Assembly (NCBI GenBank): GCA_041164825.1
Contig: JBEAOO010000011.1
Span: 1-18,431, forward strand
From: JBEAOO01 sp041164825
GTDB lineage: Bacteria > Pseudomonadota > Gammaproteobacteria > Burkholderiales > Burkholderiaceae_C
Direction of reading: 5' to 3'
Length of the DNA stretch: 18,431 nt
The notes beneath the pieces are model-generated. The model saw only the letters and a list, made by a program, of their open reading frames with translations. It was not told the DNA's origin and ran no database searches. The translations under genes and the position numbers were made by a program. The stretch's first letter is position 1, and the number at the start of each line of letters is the position of its first letter. Shown one piece after another: positions 1 through 6,689 of this stretch.

Positions 1-789
1 CTGGACGGCAGCGGCGGTGGCTTGAGTGCGGCCGAGGTGGTGGTGGCGCAGATTCGCGCGGCTGGCGGTGAGGCCTTGGCCAGCAGCGCCTCAGTGACCG
101 ATGCCGCCGCCGTGGAGGCGATGGTGGCTCAGGCGATGAGCCAGTGGGGGCGGGTGGATCTGCTGGTCAACAACGCCGGTATCTTGCGCGACAAGAGTTT
201 TGCCAAGATGACGATCGACGACTTTCGCGCCGTGCTGGATGTGCACCTGATGGGCGCGGTGCACTGCTGCAAAGCGGTGTGGGAGATCATGCGGGCGCAA
301 CACTTTGGCCGCATCGTGATGACCACGTCATCCAGCGGCCTGTATGGCAACTTTGGCCAGGCCAACTACGGCGCGGCCAAGATGGCGCTGGTGGGTTTGA
401 TGCAGACACTGGCCATCGAGGGCGCCAAGCACAACATCCGCGTCAATGCGCTGGCGCCCACTGCCGCCACGCGCATGACCGAGGGCCTGCTGCCCGAGGC
501 CATGCTGGCGCTGCTGGAGCCCGAGCGTGTGAGCGCAGGCCTGATGCATTTGCTGAGCGCCGACGCACCGACGCGGGCCATTTTGTGCGCCGGTGCCGGT
601 GGCTTTGAGCGCGCGCACATCACGCTCACGCAAGGCGTGTTTGTGGGCGCGGCAGATGACGCGGCCGAGCAAGTGGCCGAGCGCTTTGAAGAGATTTCGG
701 CTCACGATGGCGAAACGGTGCCGCAGTCCGGCAGCGCGCAGGGCGAGTGGGAAGTGCGCAAGGCGCTGGCAGCGCATGGGCGCGGGTGA
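1..789 (+). CDS. SDR-family (3R)-hydroxyacyl-CoA dehydrogenase-like protein, 5' end missing
   Basis: NAD(P)-dependent short-chain dehydrogenase/reductase. The frame is open from the first base, so the N-terminus, including the TGxxxGxG dinucleotide-binding loop (roughly the first 45 residues), lies outside the window; 262 codons plus stop remain. Visible landmarks, numbered from the window edge: the NNAG motif at residues 57-60, and the catalytic set Ser110, Tyr123 and Lys127 in a YxxxK motif. The stretch around GIxRDxSF and YGNFGQANY closely resembles the dehydrogenase domain of peroxisomal multifunctional enzyme 2 (HSD17B4), which oxidises (3R)-hydroxyacyl-CoA. By inference it acts in fatty acyl-CoA metabolism, but the substrate is not proven. 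A TTG at 22 could pass for a start, but the upstream residues (LDGSGGG) fit the family and argue against it. It converges with nnr. Confidence 0.9.
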   Translation: MDGSGGGLSAAEVVVAQIRAAGGEALASSASVTDAAAVEAMVAQAMSQWGRVDLLVNNAGILRDKSFAKMTIDDFRAVLDVHLMGAVHCCKAVWEIMRAQHFGRIVMTTSSSGLYGNFGQANYGAAKMALVGLMQTLAIEGAKHNIRVNALAPTAATRMTEGLLPEAMLALLEPERVSAGLMHLLSADAPTRAILCAGAGGFERAHITLTQGVFVGAADDAAEQVAERFEEISAHDGETVPQSGSAQGEWEVRKALAAHGRG

Positions 790-853
790 CGAGGTGACGG
801 GCTGACCGCGGCCCCTAGACGGCGCCGCTGAAGCACGGCCTCAGCGTCACGCA

Positions 854-872
854 GCGTGCCGGGCAGGCACGC
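854..872. other. GC-rich hairpin between convergent genes
   Basis: A perfect 7-base-pair inverted repeat (GCGTGCC / GGCACGC) with a 5-base loop lies in the 89-base gap between the SDR stop and the nnr stop, 7 bases beyond the nnr stop. Neither strand has a T-run after it, so it is at best a weak or Rho-assisted terminator. Its place between two converging genes fits a role at the 3' ends of both transcripts. Confidence 0.4.
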
Positions 873-878
873 GAGGGT

Positions 879-2420
879 TCAACCCAGCGCGCCCAACGCC
901 TCCACCAAGTCGGCTGCGCGCAGCACGGTGTGCGTTTGCCGGTCGGCGGCCAGGCCGTGTTGGTAGGCGGCGGTGATGGCGGTGTTGAACGCGATGTCGA
1001 GCGCGATGTCGAACGGCTTGTTCTGCGACATGTCGGCCGTGTCGCTGCCTGCCGCCACCTGTGCCCACAAGCCGCCCAGCCAGCCGGCGAGCACATCGCC
1101 GGTGCCAGCGGTGGCCAGCGCGGCATTGCCGCTGCTGTTGATCCACGGCGTGCGGCCGGGCGCGGCGATCACCGTGCCCGACCCCTTGAGCAGCACCGTG
1201 CATTGCGTGCGGTCGGCCAGGGTTTGCGCAGCAAACAAGCGGTGGGCCTGAACCTGCGCGGCGCTGCAGGCCAGCCAGCGCGCTGCCTCCAGCGGGTGCG
1301 GCGTCAGCACGGTGGCTTGGCCGCGTGCGGCACGCGCTGCCAATTGCTGCGCGCCATCGGCTTGAGCGGCGAGGGCGTTGAGCGCATCGGCATCGAGCAC
1401 GAGGCGTGAGGCGTGCAGGAGCACGGCCGGCAACAGGGGCGTCACCACCGTGCTGCCGCCGCAGCCGCACACCACCACGTCGCGCGTCCAGTGGGCGATT
1501 TGTTCATCGTCGGCGCCATGGCGCACCATCAGCTCGGGGCGGGTGTCGTCGAGCGCGGGTGCAGCGTCATCCAGCAAATGCACATGCACGCGGCCAGCGC
1601 CGGCCGTGAGCGCGGCGCGGCCCGCCAGCCAAGCCGCACCCACCATGCCGGGTGCGCCACCGAGCACGCGCACATCGCCGTGGCTGCCTTTGTTGCTGTT
1701 GTGGGCCCTGTGACGGCGCAAGCCACGGGCCGTGCCTGTGAGCTGCGCGGTGGCGGGGGTGGCGCTCAGCAGCGCGTCTTGCCCCAAGGTGTCCTGCCAC
1801 ACGCGGCCGGCCAGGTCACGCCCTTGGCCAGTGAACAAGCCCGGCTTGAGCGTGAGCAGGCTGAGCGTGTGCTGCGCGACCACGCAGGGCGTGCCCAGTG
1901 GCTGGCCGGTGTCAGCGTTCAGGCCCGAGGGCAGGTCGATGGCGAGCACGGTGATGTCCGTGCGCTGGTTGAGCGCGTGGATGGCCTCGGCCAAGCGGCC
2001 TTCAGGTGCGCGCAGGCCACCCAGGCCGAGCAGGGCGTCAATGACCAGGCTGCCAGCGGGCAGCGGCGGAAAGTTGCTGTGGAGCGGCACGCCGCCCGCT
2101 GTCGCCCGGGCATGCGCGTCGGCGGCGTCGGCTGGCAAGCGTGTGGCATCCCCCAGCCAAGTGACGCCCACACGGTGGCCGGCCCGATGCAGCGCCAGCG
2201 CCGCCCCCAGCCCGTCGCCGCCATTGTTGCCCGGGCCGGCCAGCACCCAAAAACAAGGTGCATGCGGCGCCAGCGCTTGCGCCAATCGGGCGACGGCCTG
2301 GCCGGCGGCGTGCATCAGCGCCTGAGGCGCCGAGGCCGCCAGCGCCTGCGCCTCGATCAGCCGGGATGCAGCCACGCCGTGCAGTGGCGTGGGGTGGGGA
2401 GCGGGCAGGGCGCGGATCAT
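879..2420 (-). CDS. nnr: Bifunctional NAD(P)H-hydrate epimerase / ADP-dependent (S)-NAD(P)H-hydrate dehydratase
   Basis: Repairs damaged nicotinamide cofactors. The N-terminal YjeF_N (NnrE) domain interconverts R- and S-NAD(P)HX, and the C-terminal ribokinase-like (NnrD) domain dehydrates the S form to NAD(P)H using ADP. With the ATG at 2420 the protein has 513 residues, close to E. coli Nnr (about 515). The epimerase domain shows GPGNNGGDG at residues 62-70 and a downstream IDLPSGLNADTG stretch. The dehydratase domain shows an NKGSHG start, a TPHPLE motif and GTGD at 439-442 with the expected catalytic Asp442. About 25 extra residues, containing the repeat FDIALDIAF, follow the GTGD region. 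No good ribosome binding site precedes 2420. The frame stays open upstream, and an ATG at 2576 with a purine-rich GGAGG upstream is an alternative, but it would add 52 Arg/Pro/Gly-rich residues with no resemblance to the family. Confidence 0.96.
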   Translation of the reverse strand: MIRALPAPHPTPLHGVAASRLIEAQALAASAPQALMHAAGQAVARLAQALAPHAPCFWVLAGPGNNGGDGLGAALALHRAGHRVGVTWLGDATRLPADAADAHARATAGGVPLHSNFPPLPAGSLVIDALLGLGGLRAPEGRLAEAIHALNQRTDITVLAIDLPSGLNADTGQPLGTPCVVAQHTLSLLTLKPGLFTGQGRDLAGRVWQDTLGQDALLSATPATAQLTGTARGLRRHRAHNSNKGSHGDVRVLGGAPGMVGAAWLAGRAALTAGAGRVHVHLLDDAAPALDDTRPELMVRHGADDEQIAHWTRDVVVCGCGGSTVVTPLLPAVLLHASRLVLDADALNALAAQADGAQQLAARAARGQATVLTPHPLEAARWLACSAAQVQAHRLFAAQTLADRTQCTVLLKGSGTVIAAPGRTPWINSSGNAALATAGTGDVLAGWLGGLWAQVAAGSDTADMSQNKPFDIALDIAFNTAITAAYQHGLAADRQTHTVLRAADLVEALGALG

Positions 2421-2526
2421 GGGCTGATTGTGGCGCTCAGCCCGCTGGCTGCGGTGGATTCGAGACCGGGCTCGCTTGTGGTCCGAAGGCTTTCCGTTCG
2501 ACGATCGGCGCGAGGGCGGCGACGGA

Positions 2527-2606
2527 CCGGGCCGATGTGCTCCGTGCCCTCCTGGCCCTCCCTGCGGTCGGTCCATTCCCCCCTTTACCTCCGCACATCG
2601 GCCCGG
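2527..2606. repeat. Inverted repeat, 14-base perfect arms
   Basis: The left arm 2527-2540 reads CCGGGCCGATGTGC and the right arm 2593-2606 is its exact reverse complement, with a 52-base spacer. The bases just outside and inside the arms do not pair. A second, shorter pairing (2524-2529 with 2569-2574) overlaps the left arm, so the two would be mutually exclusive in RNA. It sits 107-186 bases upstream of the nnr start. It could be a leader structure, an operator or a dispersed repeat; the sequence alone does not decide. Confidence 0.6.
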
Positions 2607-2704
2607 CCCATCAGCGGCCCCTGCACACGCCGCGGCATGCGTCGACGTGGCATGCCACCAGTGCTCGCTTCGCGCCAGTGTCCGCATGATGTGAGCCTCA
2701 GCAC

Positions 2705-2723
2705 AAAAGGCAGCCCAGCCGCC
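2705..2723 (-). terminator. Possible intrinsic terminator of the DadA-like gene
   Basis: Read on the minus strand, a 6-base-pair stem GGCGGC / GCTGCC (one G-U pair) with a 3-base loop is followed by TTTTG. It lies about 57 bases past the stop codon of the DadA-like gene. The stem is GC-rich but the T-run is only four long, so termination may be partial. Confidence 0.4.
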
Positions 2724-2779
2724 CGAGGCAATTCGGATGCCTCCGAGCGCGCAGGCGCCTGTGGCGCTGAGAGCGACGC

Positions 2780-4186
2780 TCAGCCGTTCAACCCGGATGC
2801 GATGGCCGTGTTTGCGTTTGTGTCCGAGCCGGTCGCCAAGCTCAGATCGTGGGCGGAACGTGATGCGCCGCGCAGCCGCAGCCGGTCCGCCAGCAGCCGC
2901 GCCGAGCCGCAGGCCAGTGCCCAACCGGTGTCGCCGTGGCCGAGGTTGAGCCACACCCCCGGCGCGCCGCTCGCGCCGATCAGCGGCATGCCGTCGGGGG
3001 TGGCGGTGCGCACGCCTTGCCAGCGCAGGGCTTGGCTCAGCCGCGCTACGCCGGGGTACCAGGTGCGCAGGGCCTGCTCCAGCGTTTCCAGGGCCTGACC
3101 TTGTTGGGTGGCATTGCCTGCGCCCAGCAGCGCGCCGCCCGACACGCGCAAGCGGTGGCCCATGCGCGTCACCAGCACGCGCGCTTGGGCGTCGAGCAGG
3201 GCCGAGCTGGGGCCTCGGCCGGGGTGCGCTTCGTCAAGGCGCATCGGCGCGGTCAGCGTCACGCCGCTGACCGCCGCGAGCGGCAAGGCCAGACCGAGCG
3301 GGCCGAGCAGCGAGGCCGCACCTTGGGCAGCGCACACCACTACCGCATCAAACGCTTCTTCGGTGGGCGAAAACGGTTGGGCTTCGGTCCGCGGCGCGTC
3401 GTGGGCCCCGTGGCTGCCGGGGCTGGCGGCCGAGGGCGAGAGCACGGTGGAATCCTCGGGTGGGGCGTACACATGCACCACCTGCGGCCGTTGGCCGGTG
3501 CCGCCTGCGCGCAGGGCTGACACCGCGCTGTGAAACCGGAACGTGACGCCAGCGCGCTGCGCGTGGTGGCGCAGCGCATGCGCCACCTGGCGGCAGTTGC
3601 TCACTTCATCACCGGGCAGCCAGACACCGCCGGCCAGCGGTGCGTCGGCGCTGAGGCCGGTTTCACGGGCGCGGCAGGCGTCGGCATCCAGCCAGGTGTG
3701 CGGCACCGCCCATTGCGCGAGGCGGGCCAGGTCGGCCTGGGCGGCGTCGCGTGCGCGCTCGGTTTGAAACACCACCAGTGCGCCCTGCGCGCGCTCGATG
3801 TCGAGCTTGAGGCGGGTGCGCAGGTCGTGCAGGCGCTCTTGGCTGAAGCGGGCCAGTTGCTGCAGTTGCTGCCAGCGGTCGGCGTTGACCGGCAAGCCGG
3901 CGCTGCGCGACCACTGCCACAACCAGCGCAGGCTGCCGCGGTCGGCGCGGCGGTGCCAATGCAGCGGGCCTTGGCCGGCGAGGGCGCCCAGCCAGCCGGG
4001 CAGGCCCACACGGCGTTCAGCCCAGGGCAGCAGGCTGGCGTGCCCGAGCAAGCCGGCGGTGGCAAAGCTGGCCTCGGCGGCGACGCTGCCGCGGCGGTCA
4101 AACACCGTCACGTCGTGGCCGTCGTCGGCCAGCTCAAACGCGGTGCAGACGCCGGTGATGCCGGCGCCAATGATGGCAATTCGCAT
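2780..4186 (-). CDS. DadA-like FAD-dependent oxidoreductase (D-amino acid dehydrogenase family)
   Basis: Predicted flavoprotein of the DAO superfamily, 468 residues from the ATG at 4186, compared with 432 for E. coli DadA. The start is chosen because MRIAIIGAGITG places the FAD-binding GxGxxG (residues 7-12) at the very N-terminus, with Asp30 ending the second beta strand. The C-terminus shows the family signatures GVRTATPDGMPLIG and LNLGHGDTGW. The family oxidatively deaminates D-amino acids and passes electrons to the respiratory chain, but related members act on other amines, so the substrate is open. A Pro/Ser-rich insertion of about 40 residues (near 238-277) explains most of the extra length. 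The start has no clear Shine-Dalgarno sequence. It lies 35 bases after the amidase stop on the same strand, so the two probably share a transcript. Confidence 0.88.
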   Translation of the reverse strand: MRIAIIGAGITGVCTAFELADDGHDVTVFDRRGSVAAEASFATAGLLGHASLLPWAERRVGLPGWLGALAGQGPLHWHRRADRGSLRWLWQWSRSAGLPVNADRWQQLQQLARFSQERLHDLRTRLKLDIERAQGALVVFQTERARDAAQADLARLAQWAVPHTWLDADACRARETGLSADAPLAGGVWLPGDEVSNCRQVAHALRHHAQRAGVTFRFHSAVSALRAGGTGQRPQVVHVYAPPEDSTVLSPSAASPGSHGAHDAPRTEAQPFSPTEEAFDAVVVCAAQGAASLLGPLGLALPLAAVSGVTLTAPMRLDEAHPGRGPSSALLDAQARVLVTRMGHRLRVSGGALLGAGNATQQGQALETLEQALRTWYPGVARLSQALRWQGVRTATPDGMPLIGASGAPGVWLNLGHGDTGWALACGSARLLADRLRLRGASRSAHDLSLATGSDTNANTAIASGLNG

Positions 4187-4200
4187 GCGGGGAGGGGTTC

Positions 4201-4220
4201 GTTCGAGAGGGTTCGAGAGC
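4201..4220. repeat. Short tandem repeat, 10 bases x 2
   Basis: Two adjacent copies, GTTCGAGAGG and GTTCGAGAGC, differ only in the last base. They fill most of the 35-base gap between the amidase stop and the DadA-like start. Probably a small replication-slippage product; no function is evident. Confidence 0.6.
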
Positions 4221-4221
4221 G

Positions 4222-5571
4222 TCAAGGCGCCAAGGCGGACTCGATCAAGCCCGCGATGCGCAACACGGCATTGTCGTGGTTGGCGCCGTGCCAGATCATC
4301 AGGCCGGTGGGCAGTGCGCCCGGGCTGTGCATGGGGACCGATATCGCACAGCCGTCGAGCATGTTGACCACGGCTGGGTTGCGCAGCAGCAAGGCGTTGG
4401 TGGCCGCGTAGCGGGCTTCGTCGGCCAGCAGTGGCGCCAATTCGGGCGCCACCACCGGCACGGTGGGGCACAACATGGCGTCAAAACCGGCCAGCGCTGG
4501 GGTCATGCGGGCCACCCAGTGTTGCCGGGCAGCGAGCAAGTCGATGACATCGGCCGCGCTCATGGCGGCGCCGCGCTGGATGCGCGAGGACACGCGCGGG
4601 TCGTAGCGCGCAGCATCGGTGGCCCAGCGCGCGCGGTGCCAGGCCCACGCTTCGGCAGCGGCAAAGCCACCCTGCGCGTTGATGGCGGCCAGCTCCACCA
4701 GCAGCGGGCAGGGCAGGGGGATGATGTGCGCGCCGGCCGCACTCAAGCGGCTCAGCACGCGGTCAAAGTCCGCCGCCACCTGGGCGTCCAAACCATCGAG
4801 CAGCAACGTCTGCGGCACGGCCAGGCGCAGGTGCTGCAGGCGGCTCGGGCCGGGGCCCACCACGCGGTCGGCCAACACCTCGTGCAGCAGCACGGCGTCG
4901 CGCACCGAGTGGGTGATGGCGCCGACGGTGTCGAGCGTGGGGGAGAGCGGCACCGTGCCCTCGCGCGGCACCAGCGTGGCGGTACTTTTGAACCCGACCA
5001 AGCCTTGCAGTGCGGCCGGAATACGCAGCGAGCCGCCCGTGTCGCTGCCGAGCGCAGCCCAGGCGGCGCCCGTGGCCACCGACACCGCGCCCCCCGAAGT
5101 GGAGCCGCCGGGGATGCGCGGCGTGGCGTCGATGCGGGCGGTGGCGGGGTTGTGCGGCGTGCCCTGGTGCGGGTTCAGGCCCAAGCCCGAAAACGCGAAC
5201 TCGGTCATCTGCGTGTGGCCGATGAGCGTGGCCCCGGCGCGGCGCAGTCGGGCCACGGCGGCGGCATCGGCCTGCGCAGCGGGCGCGTCGGCCAGCACCA
5301 CTGAGCCGGCTGTGGTGGTGTGGCCGGCCACGTCGAACAGGTCTTTGACGCTGATGGCCAGGCCGGCCAGCGGCGGCAAGGGCGCACCCGCGGCGTGCAG
5401 GGCGTCGACCGCTTGGGCCTGCGCCTGGGCGGTGGCGGCAAACAAGCGCACAAACGCATGCGCGCAGGCCGGGCGGCGGGCTTGGGCGAAGTTGTCGGCC
5501 AGCAGCTCGGCCGCGCTGACCCGGCGAGCGGACAGCCGGGCGCGCTGGGCGCTCAGGTCGAAGGGCATCAT
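4222..5571 (-). CDS. Amidase-signature family hydrolase
   Basis: Hydrolase of the amidase-signature family (GatA/FAAH fold), 449 residues from the ATG at 5571; a second ATG follows directly at 5568. The Ser-cisSer-Lys triad is complete: Lys76 in SVKD, cis-Ser157 in GGSTSGG and the nucleophile Ser181 in SDTGGSLR. The 24-residue distance between the two serines matches GatA and FAAH. The family cleaves amide bonds in many substrates, so the specific reaction is not known. It is unlikely to be GatA, because no gatB or gatC lies nearby. No signal peptide is visible, so a cytoplasmic location is likely. It is divergent from rpsB: the rpsB -10 element lies only 9 bases from its start codon. No clear Shine-Dalgarno sequence precedes it. 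Confidence 0.93.
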   Translation of the reverse strand: MMPFDLSAQRARLSARRVSAAELLADNFAQARRPACAHAFVRLFAATAQAQAQAVDALHAAGAPLPPLAGLAISVKDLFDVAGHTTTAGSVVLADAPAAQADAAAVARLRRAGATLIGHTQMTEFAFSGLGLNPHQGTPHNPATARIDATPRIPGGSTSGGAVSVATGAAWAALGSDTGGSLRIPAALQGLVGFKSTATLVPREGTVPLSPTLDTVGAITHSVRDAVLLHEVLADRVVGPGPSRLQHLRLAVPQTLLLDGLDAQVAADFDRVLSRLSAAGAHIIPLPCPLLVELAAINAQGGFAAAEAWAWHRARWATDAARYDPRVSSRIQRGAAMSAADVIDLLAARQHWVARMTPALAGFDAMLCPTVPVVAPELAPLLADEARYAATNALLLRNPAVVNMLDGCAISVPMHSPGALPTGLMIWHGANHDNAVLRIAGLIESALAP

Positions 5572-5576
5572 GGGCG

Positions 5577-5585
5577 TGCTATACT
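5577..5585 (+). promoter_or_regulatory. Extended -10 promoter element for rpsB
   Basis: TGCTATACT combines a TGn extended -10 with TATACT at 5580-5585, close to the sigma-70 consensus TATAAT. No good -35 is seen 16-18 bases upstream, which is tolerable for extended -10 promoters. The bases that follow (ctgcggg) form a GC-rich discriminator, as is common at stringently controlled ribosomal promoters. Transcription would start near 5591-5594, giving a leader of about 170 bases. Confidence 0.6.
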
Positions 5586-5605
5586 CTGCGGGTTTATCCG
5601 GGCCT

Positions 5606-5725
5606 GGATTGCGAGCGGTAGTCGTTCGCAACCGACGGAAAAACAAATCGCGAATCCGGTTGCTGAAAGGTGTTGCGTGCAGTGGTGTTCCGCTTCGGTG
5701 TGGAGCCCCCGCCTGCCTCGCGATT
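5606..5725 (+). promoter_or_regulatory. Structured 5' leader of rpsB, possible S2 autoregulatory element
   Basis: The leader begins with a strong hairpin: TTGCGAGCG (5609-5617), loop GTAGT, CGTTCGCAA (5623-5631), nine pairs with one G-U. Two more G-C pairs lie beyond a bulged A. Further down, AATCGCGA (5646-5653) is exactly complementary to TCGCGATT (5718-5725) and could close a long-range domain ending about 25 bases before the ribosome binding site. In E. coli the rpsB leader binds S2 for autogenous repression. That this leader does the same is an inference. Confidence 0.5.
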
Positions 5726-5761
5726 CGAGCTGGATTTTAGAACCAACCTTTGGAGTGTTAC

Positions 5762-6508
5762 ATGTCTGTCACCATGCGTGAGATGCTGGAAGCCGGCGTC
5801 CATTTCGGCCACCAAACCCGATTCTGGAACCCGAAGATGGCCCCGTACATCTACGGCCATCGCAACAAGATTCACATCATCAACCTCGAGAAGACGCAGC
5901 CGCTCTTCAACGATGCGATGAAGTTTGTGCGCCAACTGGCGGCCAAGCGCGGCACCATCCTGATGGTCGGCACCAAGCGCCAAGCCCGCGAAGTGATCTC
6001 GGCTGAAGCCGGTCGCGCTGGCATGCCTTTCGTCGACCAGCGTTGGCTCGGCGGCATGCTGACCAACTTCAAGACGGTCAAGGGCTCGATCAAGCGCCTG
6101 AAGGACATGCAAGCTCAAATCGAAGCTGGCACCGAAATCCGCATCAAGAAGGAAGCGCTGATGTTTCAGCGCGAACTCGCGAAGCTGGAAAAAGACATCG
6201 GCGGCATCCAAGACCTGGGCGCCCTGCCTGACGCGCTGTTCGTGATCGACGTCGGGTACCACAAGATTGCCATCGCCGAAGCCAACAAGCTGGGCATCCC
6301 CGTCATTGGCATCGTGGACTCGAACCACTCGCCCGAAGGCATCGACTACATCATCCCCGGCAACGACGACTCGGCCAAGGCCGTGGCGCTGTACGCCAAG
6401 GCTGTGGCCGACGCGGTGTTGGAAGGCAAGTCGAACGCCTCCAACGAGGTGGTGCAAGCTGTTGCCGCCCAAGGCGATGAGTTTGTGGAAGTCAGCGAAA
6501 ACGCCTGA
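5762..6508 (+). CDS. rpsB: 30S ribosomal protein S2
   Basis: Structural protein of the small ribosomal subunit, 248 residues (E. coli 241). The start ATG at 5762 is set by GGAG at 5752-5755, six bases upstream, and by the typical N-terminus MSVTMREMLEAGVHFGHQ. The S2 signature and the MAPYIYG stretch follow. The central sequence with LGGMLTNFKT, and IGIVDSNHSPEGIDYIIPGNDDS near the end, are characteristic of bacterial S2. It opens the rpsB-tsf pair, has its own promoter and leader, and is followed by a strong terminator, so much of its mRNA is probably monocistronic. In E. coli, S2 represses its own operon. Confidence 0.99.
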   Translation: MSVTMREMLEAGVHFGHQTRFWNPKMAPYIYGHRNKIHIINLEKTQPLFNDAMKFVRQLAAKRGTILMVGTKRQAREVISAEAGRAGMPFVDQRWLGGMLTNFKTVKGSIKRLKDMQAQIEAGTEIRIKKEALMFQRELAKLEKDIGGIQDLGALPDALFVIDVGYHKIAIAEANKLGIPVIGIVDSNHSPEGIDYIIPGNDDSAKAVALYAKAVADAVLEGKSNASNEVVQAVAAQGDEFVEVSENA

Positions 6509-6540
6509 TGTTCCCCTGTCTCGCCTTGAGGTGAGCGAAC

Positions 6541-6568
6541 AAAGGGGCTGCTTCAGCCCCTTTTTTTT
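6541..6568 (+). terminator. Rho-independent terminator/attenuator between rpsB and tsf
   Basis: A 10-base-pair stem with GGGGCTG at its core (6541-6550 pairs with 6554-6563) has a 3-base loop, and its 3' side runs into eight T residues (6561-6568). This is the clearest intrinsic terminator in the window, 32 bases after the rpsB stop. Because tsf follows on the same strand, it probably works as a partial terminator that lowers tsf expression relative to rpsB. Confidence 0.9.
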
Positions 6569-6689
6569 GAACTCGAATTGAGCCTCGCGCTCGATTCGAC
6601 CCTCGATTCATGGCGCTGGGCCCGCGGGTCCAGCCCCCAACGCGGCGCCGCCCGAGCGCGGGCCGCACGAACCACGGAGAAAACTTCCA
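6569..6689 (+). promoter_or_regulatory. tsf leader with strong hairpin
   Basis: The 121 bases between the terminator and tsf hold a near-perfect 20-base palindrome at 6615-6634: an 8-pair stem GCTGGGCC / GGTCCAGC with one G-U and a CGCG loop. A second GC palindrome, GCGGCGCCGC, is at 6642-6651. Upstream lies a direct repeat of CTCGATTC. GGAG at 6676-6679 is the ribosome binding site for tsf. I see no good promoter here, so tsf may depend on readthrough from rpsB or on a weak promoter missed by eye. Confidence 0.5.

Larger units (their letters stand above)
2421..2779. other. 359-base intergenic gap without a recognisable gene
   Basis: This is the longest non-coding stretch of the window, between the start of nnr and the end of the DadA-like gene, both on the minus strand. 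Frames that cross it give Arg/Pro/Ala-rich translations without family resemblance, so I call none. It holds a 14-base inverted repeat (2527-2606), a small hairpin (GAGGCA / TGCCTC, 2725-2743) and a hairpin followed by T4 on the minus strand (2705-2723). I found no convincing -35/-10 pair for nnr by eye. Confidence 0.6.

Noticed and set aside
815..1126. A minus-strand frame with Ser-Arg-Ser-Thr repeats
   Set aside because: The repeats come from reading the 12-base tandem repeat inside nnr in the wrong frame.
2450..2480. A GGATTCGA-like stretch reminiscent of a tRNA T-arm
   Set aside because: No matching acceptor, D-arm or anticodon stem could be placed around it.
2428..2694. A possible 88-residue plus-strand gene in the gap upstream of nnr
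   Set aside because: There is no ribosome binding site, the composition is Arg/Pro/Ala-rich, and the inverted repeat arms lie inside it; no family is recognisable.
1413..3098. A 561-codon open frame on the plus strand opposite nnr and the DadA-like gene
   Set aside because: It is antisense to two well-supported genes, its translation is Arg/Ala/Gln/His-rich without family resemblance, and long spurious frames are expected at this GC content.
5586..5660. A minus-strand promoter for the amidase gene
   Set aside because: A GATAAA element is present but no -35 at suitable spacing was found, so I do not annotate it.
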